From Dryobates pubescens (taxonomy: Eukaryota > Chordata > Aves > Piciformes > Picidae), in assembly GCF_014839835.1 (NCBI RefSeq), contig NC_071646.1:2542001-2606000 (forward strand): a stretch of DNA of 64,000 nucleotides. Reading direction: 5' to 3'. This document shows positions 1 through 11,600 of this stretch, one piece after another. The notes under the pieces are model-generated. The model saw nothing but the letters and a program-made list of their open reading frames with translations. It was not told the origin of the DNA and searched no databases. The position numbers and the translations under genes are program-made. Within the stretch, counting starts at the first letter, position 1, and every line of letters begins with the position of its first letter.

Positions 1-202
1 AACCACCACTTTCCCCAAGTGATTTGCTCTCAGTGCTGTTTGGACAACCTGTGGTGGCTGTGGGCAGAGCTGCAGCTGGGATCTGCTTTCCCTTTCCACT
101 TGGGTGCAGGAAGGGTTGCAGAGAGCAGCACACAAATCACCACCCCCACCATGTGCTGGCCACTGACTGGGAATCTTGGGGCTGTTTCTTTGTCCCCTCT
201 AG

Positions 203-3200
203 GAAGGTTTGTGAGATAAAGAAGCACCTGAAGAGGCTCAGCAACCGCATCAGTGCCTGCAGTGTGGAGACCATGGAGTGCCAGGAGTGCCTGCAGAGCG
301 TAGGTGCCACCAGGGCTCCTGCCTGGGGGTGCTGCTGCTCCCCTCTCCCAGCTTCCAGACACTGGAAATCTCCCCTCTCCCAGCCCCCCCAGTGGGCAGT
401 GGTGCCTGTGTGAAGCAGGGGAACAGCAGAGACTTTTTCAGCCGTTGTTTAGGGCCCCAGGAAGGGTGGGAGGGCTGGGAGCTCTCTGCTGGGAGCACAG
501 GCTGAGGGTTGGGGTTGTTCAGCCTGGAGAAGAGAAGGCTCCAGGGAGACCTTCTGGTGGCCTTGCAGTGCTCCAAGTGGCTGATCAGAAAGCTGGGGAC
601 AGACTTCTGAGCAGAGCCTGTTGATGGGGATGATGGTTTGGACTAAAAGAGGGAGATTCCCCTGCACCAGGGCAGGTTTAGGCTGGATGATAGGAAGAAA
701 TTCTTCAGAGAGAGAGAGATTGGCCATGGGGATGTGCTGCCCAGGGAGGTGGTGGAGTCCCCATCCCTGGAGGTGTTTAGGAGGAGACTGGATGGGCTGC
801 TTGGTGCCATGGTGTTGGGTGATAGGTTGGACTTGATGATCTCAAAGGTCTCTTCCAACCTGGTCCCTTCCTCTTCCCTTCCTCTTCCCTTCCTCTTCCC
901 TTCCTCTTCCCTTCCTCTTCCCTTCCTCTTCCCTTCCTCTTCCCTTCCTCTTCCCTTCCTCTTCCCTTCCTCTTCCCTTCCTCTTCCCTTCCTCTTCCCT
1001 TCCTCTTCCCTTCCTCTTCCCTTCCTCTTCCCTTCCTCTTCCCTTCCTCTTCCCTTCCTCTTCCCTTCCTCTTCCCTTCCTCTTCCCTTCCTCTTCCCTT
1101 CCTCTTCCCTTCCTCCTGGAGATAAGAAATGTTTTTACAGTGAGGGTGCTGAGGGCCTGCCCCAGGCTGCCCAGAGGGCTGGGAGCTGCCCCATCCCTGG
1201 CAGCACTGCAGGTCAGGTTGTTGGGGGCTCTGAGCAGCCTGCTCTAAGTGTCCCTGCTGACTGCAGAGGAGTTGGACTGGATGAGCTTTGAAGGTCCTTT
1301 GCCACCCAAACCCAGTCTGGGATGCCACAAAGAGCCTCCTGCTGTGGGTGATGCCATTGCAGGTCTTGCTCTGCCTCTCTGCAGGGGTGGGTAGAGTCCT
1401 GGCAGTGGCACCCCTGGTCCTGAGGGCTGCCTGGCACAGGGGGGATCTGGACCCAGTAAACAACCCCTGCAAAGAGCCCCCTGACTGCTGGGGGCTGCTA
1501 AGGCTTCTCCATCTCTGCAGGCTCTGGACAGGTTTCTCCAGACAGAGAAGCAGAGTTTGGCCTTGGTTCCTCCTGCCCCTTCCCCCCTCCAGCCACACCA
1601 GGAGATGGTTCTTAGGTGAGTCTTTTGGAAGAGGGTTTTGTGCCCTCCCCAGGGAGAAGTGGGACCCCCACACACCCCCACACACTGCTCACCCTCTGCA
1701 TGAGCAACAGGGTTGGGGGGAAGGATCTGGTGAGGCTGTGACTGATCCTCCTTTGGTGACCTGTGGGGTGGCCTGGCCAGCTGAGCCCTTCTGCAGGAGG
1801 TCCCTCCAAGGGGAGGGAGGTGAGCAGCACAGGGGTAAAGGAGCTGCTTGTGTCTTGGCAGGATGCAGGAGCTGCTGGAGCAGATGAGGTCAGTGAGCTG
1901 TGAGCTCCAGCTGAACAACAGCATCATCGAGAGGTGAGTAGCAGCACCCAGGGCCAGTGCCCCAGGCAGGGATCCCTGCTGCTGGGAGGGGGTGGTGGCT
2001 CTGGGGGGGGCTCCCTGGGAGCACAGCTCCAGCATGGGGAGCTGTGCCTGCTGCCCAGCACAACCACAGCTACCCATGAGGGCTTAACAGCACCAGGTTT
2101 ACATCGTGGGCTGGCAGCAGAAGAGAGTTTCTCTCTCTTGGAAGCTGAAGCATGGTCTGCTGCAAAGGCTGAGTGATGTCCACAGCCTCTCTGCAGCCTT
2201 TGTCCTGGGCTGCTCAGCTGCTGGCTGCCAGGGAGCAGAGGATGCTTTCCATTTCTGGAGGAAGCTCTGTGCAAAATCCAGCACCTTGCTGCTGCTGCTG
2301 CTGGCAAACTCCCCCTGGGTTTCTCCCTCTGCAGCTTTGGTTTGAGGATCTTGGGTGCAAATCAGCCCCTGGAATCTGGGCATCAAAAGCTCCAGGAGTT
2401 TCAGGTCAGGTTTGCAAAGTGAACTGGAAATCAGGGACTCCCCAGCTGTGGTAGGAGCACCCGTGGGGTTGCAGCATGTCCCCTGGGAATGAGGGGGAAA
2501 GAAAGGTCTGGGGTGGCTTGATAGGAAGAGTTTGTCCCATGAGACACAGGAATGAGCTGAAAGTCTGGTGAGGAGCAGCTGAGGGAGCTGGGGGTGTTCA
2601 GTCTGGAGAAGAGGAGGCTGAGGGGAGACCTCATTGCTCTCTGCAGCTCCCTGAAAGGAGGCTGGAGTGAGGTGGGGGTTGGTCTCTTCTCCCTGGTATC
2701 CAGGTGAGGAAACAGCCTGAAACTGTGCCAGGGGAGGCTTGGGTTGGAAATTGGGAAGAATTTCCTGACTGCAGGAGTGGTCAGGGACTGGCAGAGGCTG
2801 CCCAGGGGGGTGGTGGAGTCCCCATCCCTGGAGGGGTTCAAGAAACGTGTGGCCATGGCACCTGGGGACAGGGTTTGGTGGCCATGGTGGGGCTGGGTTG
2901 ATGTTGGACTGGATGATCCTAGAGCTCTTTTCCAACTTCAGTGATTCAGTAGATTCAGATTGGATGTCAGGAAGAAGTTGTTCCCCAGGAGGGTGGTGAG
3001 AGCCTGGCACAGGCTGCCCAGGGAGGTGGTGGAAGCCTCAGCCCTGGAGGTGTTTGCAGCCAGGCTGGAGGTGGCTGTGAGCAACCTGCTGTGGTGTGAG
3101 GTGTCCCTGCCCATGGCAGGGGGGTTGGAACTGGCTGAGCCTTGAGGTCCCTTCCAACCCTGACAGCTCTGTGATTAGTGCCCAGCCCAAACTGCAGCCT

Positions 3201-3287
3201 GGCACTGCAGGAGCCCAGCCAGTCCCTAAAGCCTTTGCTTTTGGTTCCTGCAGGTTGAGTGGAGCTGCCCCAACTCCTGGGGTTTGA
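203..3287 (+). CDS. IKBKE: IKBKE (IKK-epsilon kinase), 3' end: last four coding exons
   Basis: IKK-epsilon is a TBK1-like kinase that phosphorylates IRF3/IRF7 in antiviral signalling in the cytoplasm. Only its C-terminal coiled-coil end is here. Exons I place are 203-299, 1521-1615, 1862-1933 and 3254-3287, all with AG/GT borders and matching phases. The first reads [19 protein letters not shown], and the third [20 protein letters not shown] followed by IIER. These align with the TBK1 C-terminus ([31 protein letters not shown] then ILER). The last exon follows a good pyrimidine tract and encodes [10 protein letters not shown] and a stop. An alternative last exon at 2335-2422 ([10 protein letters not shown]..., also in phase) cannot be excluded. 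Identity also rests on synteny, since IKBKE lies upstream of RASSF5 on the same strand in human. The kinase domain lies outside the window. TBK1 itself is less likely because of the neighbours. Confidence 0.75.
300..494. other. IKBKE intron, unique part
   Basis: No gene or repeat recognised between exon 203-299 and the first CR1. Confidence 0.6.
495..865 (+). mobile_element. CR1 LINE, 3' part
   Basis: Sense landmarks in order: GGGTTGTTCAGCCTGGAGAA, GGTGGTGGAGTCCCCATCCC and the 3' end GATGATCTCAAAGGTCTCTT. Truncated at the 5' side, as almost all CR1 copies are. Its 3' end passes into the 11-bp repeat. Confidence 0.9.
866..1116. repeat. 11-bp pyrimidine minisatellite (CCTCTTCCCTT)n
   Basis: About 23 near-perfect 11-base units in an IKBKE intron. 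It begins exactly where a CR1 3' end (CTTCCAACCTGGT) stops, and another CR1 3' piece follows it, so it probably grew from the CR1 end. The long open frames across it are repeat artefacts. Confidence 0.95.
1117..1312 (+). mobile_element. CR1 LINE, 3' fragment
   Basis: It runs from GTGAGGGTGCTGAGGGCCTG to GAGCTTTGAAGGTCC. A different subfamily from the copy before the 11-bp repeat, so the two are separate insertions. Confidence 0.8.
2555..2945 (+). mobile_element. CR1 LINE, 3' part
   Basis: Begins at AAAGTCTGGTGAGGAGCAGC and ends TTCCAACTTCAGTGATTC. It lies in the last IKBKE intron if the 3254 exon is used. Confidence 0.9.
2946..3178 (+). mobile_element. CR1 LINE, 3' part, second subfamily
   Basis: GATGTCAGGAAGAAGTTGTT to CCCTTCCAACCCTGACAGC. 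It abuts the preceding copy tail to head. Confidence 0.9.
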
Positions 3288-3644
3288 GAGAGGAGGTGAA
3301 TTCGCAGCTGCTGAAGCCACAACTGCTCTGCACAGCGCAGAACACTCACAGCACTTTGGACCCAGAGGGCTGGAGGCACTGGCTGGCCACCTTTGAGGGG
3401 CAGTCTGTGTCCTACCTCCCTGCTGCAGCACTTTTGCACAGTTGATCAGCATTAGCTTCCAGTGGCTTGGCAAGCCTTGAGCCTTGGACACTCTGACCTC
3501 AGGACTGGGGGTGTTCTTGAGGGGGTTTTTACCTTTTAAGATGTGCTTGAAGGACTCTTTGTCTTTCCCAGCTTCTCTGTATCACCATCCCAGGTGATGG
3601 AGAGGAAGAGGCTAGAGACATAAATCATACCTCTCATTTGTTTA

Positions 3645-4376
3645 GGGCTTGCTTCCACTGCTAATGTCCTTCTGACCCTAGAGGCTTCGTGGAGCAGGAC
3701 AGGAGCCCAGGGCAGGGAGGTTGTGAGGGATTGCTTCCACTTCTAATGTCCTTCTGATCCTGGAGGCTTCATGGAGCAGGACAGGAGCCCAGGGCAGGGA
3801 GGTTGTGAGGGATTGCTTCCACTTCTAATGTCCTTCTGATCCTGGAGGCTTCATGGAGCAGGACAGGAGCCCAGGGCAGGGAGGTTGTGAGGGATTGCTT
3901 CCACTTCTAATGTCCTTCTGATCCTGGAGGCTTCATGGAGCAGAACAGGAGTCTAAGGCAGGGAGGTTGTGAGGGATTGCTTCCACTTCTAATATCCTTC
4001 TGATCCTGGAAGCTTCATGGAGCAGGACAGGAGCCCAGGGCAGGGAGGTTGTGAGGGATTGCTTCCACTTCTAATGTCCTTCTGATCCTGGAGGCTTCAT
4101 GGAGCAGGACTGGAGCCCAGGGCAGGGAGGTTGTGAGGGATTGCTTCCACTTCTAATGTCCTTCTGATCCTTGAAGCTTCATGGAGCAGAACAGGAGCCT
4201 AGGGCAGGGAGGTTGTGAGGGATTGCTTCCACTTCTAATGTCCTTCTGATCCTGGAGGCTTCATGGAGCAGGACAGGAGCCCAGGGCAGGGAGGTTGTGA
4301 GGGATTGCTTCCACTTCTAATATCCTTCTGATCCTGGAGGCTTCATGGAGCAGGACAGGAGCCCAGGGCAGGAGGG
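3645..4376. repeat. 82-bp minisatellite, about nine copies
   Basis: Units start TTGCTTCCACTTCTAATGTC; successive starts at 3731, 3813 and 3895 show the 82-base period. Copies differ by a few bases. It lies just downstream of the IKBKE stop and may be in its 3' UTR. Confidence 0.95.
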
Positions 4377-4384
4377 TGGTTGGA

Positions 4385-4562
4385 CCTAGTTAGAAGGACA
4401 ACAAAGTTGGTGAGGGGTCTGGAGAACAGGTCTGGTGAGGAGCAGCTGAGGGACCTGGGGATGTTCAGTGTGGAGAAAAGGAGGCTGAGAGGAGACCTTC
4501 TGGCTCTCCACAACTCCCTGAAAGGAGGTTGCAGTGAGGTGGGGGTTTGTGCATCTGGAAGG
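4385..4562 (+). mobile_element. CR1 LINE, internal fragment
   Basis: It runs from ACAAAGTTGGTGAGGGGTC to AGGTGGGGGTTTGTG. The 3' end is missing, and it follows the 82-bp repeat directly. Confidence 0.8.
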
Positions 4563-5764
4563 AGAGGTTGAGCCACCATCTGGGCAAGCAAACACCTCTG
4601 ACTCAACAGCAGCAGGGATGCTCAGCTTGCCTGCCCAGACCTGTCCCTCAGTAGAAAATTAAACACCCAACTCTGCCCTTCACCTTTCCCCCAGTTCCCT
4701 TTCCAGCTTCCTTGACACCCATCAGCTAAACCAAAAGCCTCCAGCCAAGTCTGGGCCTGCTGTGGCTGTTCTGGTTGCCCAGAGGTTGTCCCCAGCCCCC
4801 AGGAAGCCTTGGGCTCACCTTCTCTGACAGTGCCCAGAGGCAGAGCTGCTGCAGGGACAGGGCAAGGGGCTTCCAGCCATGGCTGCTGCCGGGATTGACC
4901 ATGCAGGAAACATTCCCAACCTCAGCTGGGAGCCTCGTGGGGAGATAGAGCAAAGCAGGAGCTGAAGGTCTTCCTGCAGCACCGCCCTGAGCCTCAGCCA
5001 GGGAGACAAATGAGCAAGGAGCAGCAGCCCCAGGTCTGTGCCCAGCTCTGCTTCCTTGTAAGAACAAGCCAGGTGCACCCAGGAGCTCCCTCCCAGCCCA
5101 GGACAGCTTCCTGCCTGGAATTTGGCAGCGATTTCCCATTCATTTTAACTGCCAAACCCAACATCCTGGCTGTCAAACCCAGCTCCTTCCTGGAGGAGAG
5201 GTGGAACTAAGCCATCACTTCAGAGCTCTTCTCCTGCAGATGATTTGTTAGGATCCTCCTGGTTTGATACAGGAACATTCTTCTCAAGCCAGCCCAAATT
5301 CCCTCACAGCCCCTGCAGGAAGAGGGCAGGGAGCCTGGGCAGAGCCTGCTGCAGCTTCCTTGGGTGCAGTGGAGCTGAGCTGAATTTGCAGCAGCTGAGG
5401 GTTTGACCTGGCACTTGTTTGGCTGCAGAAGAAAGGGATTTGTTCCCTGGCACAGAGGAAAGAGAGGAGGTTTGGCTAATGGTTCTCGTCATGCTTCGAC
5501 TGCCACAACGCAGCAGCTGCAAAGGGGACTCCTGCAATCCAAATCAAGCAGGAATTTTCCTGCCAATGCTAATGAGGGTTGATTTCCACCCCCCCACCCC
5601 CCTAAATATTTTAACCCTTGGCCCAAAAGAGCTTCCTGTGCTGCCAGACTGCAGAGACAGTTGAGGAGGAGAAGAGCTTTGCCCCTTCTCGGGTGCAGGT
5701 GTGAGCCAAAGCTGCCTGCAGCGATGGCAGAGACTTCACTTGCTGAGCTTCCCAGGTCAGGAAG
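4563..5764. other. IKBKE downstream flank
   Basis: Unique sequence. A variant poly(A) signal ATTAAA at 4658-4663 could end the IKBKE mRNA, but no canonical AATAAA was found. Nothing else recognised. Confidence 0.4.
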
Positions 5765-6003
5765 GACAGGGAAGGGTCCAGCAGAGGCTATGAAGGTGCT
5801 GAGGGGCCTGGAGGATCTCTGTGAGGAGCGAAGGCTGAGAGCTCTGGGGCTGTTGAGCCTGGAGAAGAGCAGCCCCAGAGGGGAGCTGAGCAGTGCTCAG
5901 CAAGAGACAAAGGGTGAGGGGCAAGAGGCTGGGGCTGGGCTCTTGTCAGTGGTGCCCAGGGACAGGGCAAGGGGCAAGTGGGCACAAAGTGGGACCCGGG
6001 AGT
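5765..6003 (+). mobile_element. CR1 LINE fragment
   Basis: AGGTGCTGAGGGGCCTGGAG followed by AGCCTGGAGAAGAGCAGCCC, from the CR1 group whose text continues GCTCAGCAAGAG. No 3' end. Confidence 0.8.
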
Positions 6004-6379
6004 GAATCTGCTGCTGTTCTGAGGCTGGAGCAGAGAGCACATGAAAGTGAATCAGGATCTGGAGTGAGGAAGAGAAAAACCTTCCAAAAAATTCATCTTG
6101 CTGCTGAGCACAAAACAAACCTGGAACTGTCCAGGCTGCATTGCTGCCCTGTTGGGTTGAAGCTTGAATTAGTGACAGCTTCTGGCACTGCTCTTTTGTA
6201 AGCCAGAGTCACTCTTTTAATCCATGCCTCAAATTAAAAGCCTTGAACAGGATTTAGATATCCTTGGCTCATCCTGTCCTCAGGAACTCAAGAGAGACAT
6301 CAAATTCGGCTTCCTGCGAGCCCAGCAGCCAGGATTCACACAGCCTTGTGCCCTTCACTCAGCTCTTCCCCCACTGAAC

Positions 6380-6955
6380 AGGCACAGTGTGGCCAGCAGG
6401 AGCAGGGAGGTCATTCTGCCCTGTGCTCAGCACTGCTCAGGCCACACCTGGAGTCCTGTGTCCAGTTCTGGGCTCCTCAGGTCAGGAAAGAGGTTGAGAT
6501 GCTGGAAGGTGTCCAGAGAAGGGCAACAAAGCTGGGGAGGGGTCTGGGGCACAGCCCTGGGAGGAGAGGCTGAGGGAGCTGGGGTTGCTTAGCCTGCAGA
6601 AGAGGAGGCTCAGGGGAGACCACCTTGCTCTCCGCAACTCCCTGAAGGGAGGTTGTAGCCAGGAGGGGGTTGGTCTCTTCTCCCAGGCAAGCAGCAGCAG
6701 AACAAGAGGACACAGTCTCAAGCTGTGCCAGGGGAAGTTTAGGCTGGAGGTGAGGAGAAAGTTCTTCCCAGAGAGAGTTGTTAGCCACTGGGATGTGCTG
6801 CCCAGGGGGGTGGTGGAGTCCCCATCCCTGGAGGTGTTTAAGAGGGGATTGGATGTGGCCCTTGGTGCCATGGTTTGGTTGTCAGGAGGTGTTGGGTGAC
6901 AGCTTGGACTTGATGATCTCTGAGGTCTTTTCCAGCCTTGTTGATTCTGTGATTC
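6380..6955 (+). mobile_element. CR1 LINE, long 3' part
   Basis: It starts in the last part of the reverse transcriptase frame (CACACCTGGAGTCCTGTGTC) and reaches the tail GATTCTGTGATTC. One of the more complete 3' ends here. Confidence 0.92.
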
Positions 6956-7078
6956 TAATCACAGACATTTCAGGGGCAATTCTGTCCCAGTTAAGGATTT
7001 CAACCCAGTGTGACCCAGGGCAGTAGAGAAGGGATGGTCTGGGTTGGTGGTTGGCCTACAGCCTGGGCAAGCTCTTGT

Positions 7079-7345
7079 CACAGAATTGTTTTGGTTGGAA
7101 GAGACTTCTAAGATCACAGGTTCCAGCTGTCAACCCAACCCCACCGTGGCCACCACACCATGGCCCCAAGTGCCATGGCCACAGGTTTCTTGAGCTCCTC
7201 CAGGGCTGGGGACTCCACCACCTCCCTGGGCAGCCTGTGCCAAGCCCTGACCCCTCCTGCAGTCAGAACATTTTTATCTCCCACCTAACCCTCCCCTGGC
7301 ACAGTTCCAGGCCATTTCCTCTCCTTTTGTCACCTGATGCTAGAA
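7079..7345 (-). mobile_element. CR1 LINE, 3' part
   Basis: Reverse landmarks CACAGAATTGTTTTGGTTGG, GGGGACTCCACCACCTCCCT and CACAGTTCCAGGCCATTTCC. It lies about 1 kb before the RASSF5 start. Confidence 0.9.
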
Positions 7346-7859
7346 AGAAGAGACTGCTCCTCAGGTTGTGCAGGGCTTGGGGTGACCATGTCACCCTCTC
7401 TGTGTGCTGGGCTCCACCCGGACCCAGGGAAAAGGGCTGTGGCTCGTTTTGTGCCTCTTGCAGGCACTGAGGAAGGTGTTTGGGGGATGGGAGACCTTGG
7501 CATGCTGTGATAGCCAGACCCTGTTCAGTGCAGGACAGAGTCGCTGAAAAACCAGGCCCAGGACCGTGCAGCACCTTAGACAGCTGCCCCCAAAGCCTCC
7601 TCGGCCCAGGGCAGAGCTTTGCAGCCAAACGTGGATGTCCTCAAGAGCTGGAGCCTGCTGGGAGCCTCATCCGAAGGTGGCCATCAGGCTTTTTCCCTTT
7701 CACTTTCCCCACAACCACAGGAGCCTCAGCTGGGAGAGAGGAATTCCTCCTCTCACCACCCTCCTCCTCCCTCCTCATTCCTGCTGCCACTGCAGTGGGG
7801 CAATGTCACTCGTTCCAGCTGTCCCCACACGATGGGGCACCTCCCGTGAGGACGAAGCT

Positions 7860-8660
7860 CACCCTGGGGTAGGATGCGGCACAGCTCAAGCAGCAGATGC
7901 TGGAGGGAGCCCCTGGCTCCAGTTTGTGCTGTGGGATCCAGTCCTGAAGGGGACTGTCCGTGCTCCCCCCGGCAGCCAAACCCCCGTGGGCAGAGTGTCC
8001 CGTGGGGGGGAAGCGGGGAGCTCAGTGGGATTCCCCCGGGGGAGGGGGAATTTCGGGCAGGGAAATCCCACCGCTAGAAAAGTTTCCACGAAGAACCTCA
8101 CGGGGAGTCCAACCAGGATGGGTCCCGCAGGAAGGGGACCCGAGGGTCGGTCCTCGGTGGGAAGAGGAGGGTCTCCACGGGAGGGGTCCCTAGCGAAGCC
8201 GGCCCCGGTCCCCACCCCCCACGCCGTGTCTCCTCCCCCCCCGCTCCCCGGGGCCGGTCCTAGGCGCCTGCGCTGCCCCACGCCCGCCCGGAGCTGCGAG
8301 CCCATGGCGTGGCCGGTGCTGGTGCCGTGCCCCCGCCCGCTGTCACCCTCCGCTCCCGGTTCCATGCACCGGTGGCCGCCCGGCTCCGCCGTGCCCCCCG
8401 AGCCCATGGGCGGACGCTCCCCGGGGAGCCCCGGCGGGGCCAGGGCGGCGGCGGCAGCGGTTCGGCGGCGGCTTCGGCGACGCGGCGGAGCCCAGCGGCT
8501 GCTGCCCGACGTGCGGAGCATCTTCGGGGTCCCGCGGGAAGCGGCGGAGCGGGGCCGCGGGCACAGCTTCGCCTTCCGACCCCCGCGGCGCGGCTGGTGC
8601 GACCTGTGCGGGGAGGCGGTGCGGGAGCGAGCGCTGCGCTGCGACTGTGAGTGCTGCTGC
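7860..8660 (+). promoter_or_regulatory. CpG island and promoter of the RASSF5 long isoform
   Basis: CpG density rises sharply from about 7,940, runs through exon 1A and falls into the C-rich repeat after 8,660. No TATA box was seen. The island is free of CR1. The mRNA start probably lies a few hundred bases before 8,304, but I cannot fix it from sequence. Confidence 0.7.
8304..8646 (+). CDS. RASSF5: RASSF5 first coding exon 1A (NORE1A isoform)
   Basis: This exon gives 114 residues plus one base. It has a proline/arginine-rich N-terminus, then [20 protein letters not shown], matching the human DVRSIF...ERGEGHCFAE stretch, and the first half of the C1 finger ([17 protein letters not shown]). 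The donor is GACT|GTGAGT at 8647. The single base left over joins AC at 20831 to form the tyrosine of CDYC, which restores the CxxC zinc pair; this proves the junction. The following intron is 12.2 kb and opens with a 45-bp minisatellite. Confidence 0.95.
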
Positions 8661-11600
8661 CCGCACCCTGCCTGCGCTGCTGTCCTGCGCTTCTCTGTCC
8701 CCTGCCCGCACCCTGCGCTGCTGTCCTGCGCTTCTCTGTCCCCTGCCCGCACCCTGCCTGCGCTGCTGTCCTGCGCTTCTCTGTCCCCTGCCCGCACCCT
8801 GCCTGCGCTGCTGTCCTGCGCTTCTCTGTCCCCTGCCCGCACCCTGCCTGCGCTGCTGTCCTGCGTTTCTCTGTCCCCTGCCCGCACCCTGCCTGCGCTG
8901 CTGTCCTGCGCTTCTCTGTCCCCTGCCCGCACCCTGCCTGCGCTGCTGTCCTGCGCTTCTCTGTCCCCTGCCCGCACCCTGCCTGCGCTGCTGTCCTGCG
9001 CTCCTGCCCGCTGCCTGCTCCACACTCCCGCACCCCTGCCTGCTGCCAGTGCCTTGCCTGTGCCCAACCCCACACCTTGCTGTCCCCCACCCCTGCCTGC
9101 AGCTCACTGCCCCACAGCCCTACACCCTGCCTGTATTCTGCCTGCACCTCTCTGCCCTGCATTCCAGTCCCTGGCCACATCCTTACCCCGGGCCGTTCAT
9201 GCCATACTTCAGCCCTGCCTGTACCCTGCCAGTGCTCCTACCTGCACTCTTCCTCCCGCAGGGCTCCCTCTCCTTTCCCTCCCCTTCTCCCTAGTTCTGG
9301 GACCCCAGAGCCCATTTGCAAGTGCTGGGGCGGGGGGTGGAGGGGGGGAGAACCTGCAGTGTTTGTGGGGAAGGCTCCACACTGAGCTGGGCTGTTCTGG
9401 GTTGGGGGAATCCCCAGCGCCCCACTCCAGGAGCTGGATGAAGGGAGGGACTGGGACAAGGTCTCCTTGCAAAGGGGTCCCTGCGTCGGGCTCAGGTGCA
9501 GGCATTTGGGAGACGAAGCTTCTCCAGGAGAGAGATTATCACCTAATCGTTGGGGTCGTGAAGGGATTGGCGTCAGCAGAGCGTGGTGAGCAGGAAGGAT
9601 TCTGCTTGGTGAAGCTTTAGGGTGAAGTGTAAATTCTTCTCGAGTTAGTATATCTGCCAGGCCCCTTGCTCTGTCCAGCCTCTGGGTAAAAGAGCTCCTG
9701 GCAGCGAGCATCTGCCCCTGGCTGCCTGTTCCTCACATCAGACACTCGCTGGGTTCCTGCTTCTGCTCCTCAGCAGAGGTTAATCTTTCCACCGTGTGGG
9801 AGGGGGACACGGAGGGGCCAAACAAGGTGACTCAGCTGCTCTGTGTCCCTTCGGTGCTGACTCTGGGACCACGGGGGGCTGATGCTCTTTGCAATGGTGT
9901 GACCTGCTCTAGCTGGTGGCAGCTGAGGTGGGAAATGAGGAGCTGTGGGGTGCTGGAGAAGGGGAGGCTGAATCCAGCTTGTGCCGTGGGTAACTTGGTA
10001 GCATGTGTTGAGCTGGCTGCTGACAGCACAACTGCTCCTTTCCAGCTTGCCTCCTGCAGCAGGCTGGCTGGAAACTCTTCTTGTCAGATGCAGCTGAGGT
10101 GCTGCATGTGTGCTGCAGTGGCTGGAGGGTTTGCTGGTCAGGGGGAGCTGAGCCTCTTGATTTGGGCACAAGCTGTTGATGGCAGCACAGCTCAGCCCGG
10201 GCTTGAGCCTGGGACCTCCCCTCAGCGCCGGTGTGCAGGGCAGGTGGGTGGTGCTGGTGGTTATTTGGGGTGAGGGAAAGAGCCACATCCCACCCCAGGC
10301 TATGGGCTGGCTGCCCAGCTGCTAGCTCCAGGGGAGGCTTCAGGGTGGTTTTCAGGGGGGGGATGAGGGGCTTCTCCCAGGCACATGCTGTGACACCAGC
10401 CTCGCTGGGGCAATTAGTCCCTTGCTCAGCCTGTTCTGCTCCTTCCTCTTGGCTTTCCTTTAAGATTAGGAAGCAATTAAACCTTCCTAGTGGTGATTTG
10501 CATGGTGTGAGCAGGGCTCTTCCAGGTGCCTCCTGGAGCCGTTTGGAAATGAGGAGGCAGAGATGGGCCCACCAGCTGGCCCTGCTGCAGCTCATTAAGG
10601 TTTTAGCGCTGACTGCTGTTAATTAAATGTCACCTGGCCGGCACAACGTGACCTGGGAGCATGCCAGGGCTGGTGAACTCGCTCTGTGAGGCGTTGATGG
10701 AAGAAGGGGACGTTAAATGGGTTCAGTTTTGGGGGCCTCACTCCAAGAAGGGCATTGAGAGGCTGGAGCAGGGCCAGAGAAGAGCAACAGAGCTGGGGAA
10801 GGGTCTGGAGAGCAAGGCTGGGGGTGTTGAGGCTGGAGAAGAGGAGGCTGAGGTGGCCAGCAGGTTCTTCATGAGTTCTTAGCTCAAGTCCTGCCCGTGG
10901 GGTATCTCCTATCTGGACTTTGTGCTGCTGGCTCCTCTCAAAGCTCCCCCCATTTCCTTAGGGGGCCGTGAAGGTGTCCTGCTGCCACCAGTTGTTCCCA
11001 GCAGAAGCAGCTGTTGGAGGTGGGGCAGGTTGCAGAGATGCAGCTTTGCTGTTTGTTCTGGTGGGGCAGAGCAGAGTCATTTGAAAGCAGCAGTGACTAA
11101 TGAGGCTTCAAAGCCTTCGGTGTGCTTTGCTTTGCTCTTTGCATCGTTGTGGGGTTTCATCTCCTGGCAGCACCACGCTGGTGGGGTCAGGGTCCCCCTG
11201 CTCTCTCTGGGGTGACCAGGAACCTTCTGGCTTAAGGCAGAAAAACCCTGCTGAGAGAGCTTAAGCTGTGCATGGGTTGGCTGCTTTGCTCCCTTTCCAT
11301 CCCTGAGGTGGATTGGTTCTTCCTGGGGGGACATCCTCACCCTTGCTGTCCCCATGATGCAGGTGCTGAGAGGAAATTCCTGCTTCTGGTCCTGCAGCCA
11401 TTAGCAAAACTGACACTCAGAGGGGGTCCCAGAGATCTCCCAGCAGTGTGTCCTCTCCTTCCCCTTGCTCCATCCTCTGGATGCTTACCCCAGGTCTGCA
11501 CTGGCCCTGAGTCTGTGCTGTGGGGCTTCCCCCATGTCCATCACTTTTTTGCCTTGGCAATTGGGGATGTGATTTTCCACCCACATACTCCCTAGGTCGA

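Noticed and set aside
2335-2422. Alternative last IKBKE exon
   Set aside because: In phase and with a good acceptor, but it loses the conserved arginine; kept only as an alternative to 3254-3287.
7566-9620. 684-codon frame around RASSF5 exon 1
   Set aside because: Only 8304-8646 is coding; the rest is CpG-rich leader and the intronic 45-bp repeat.
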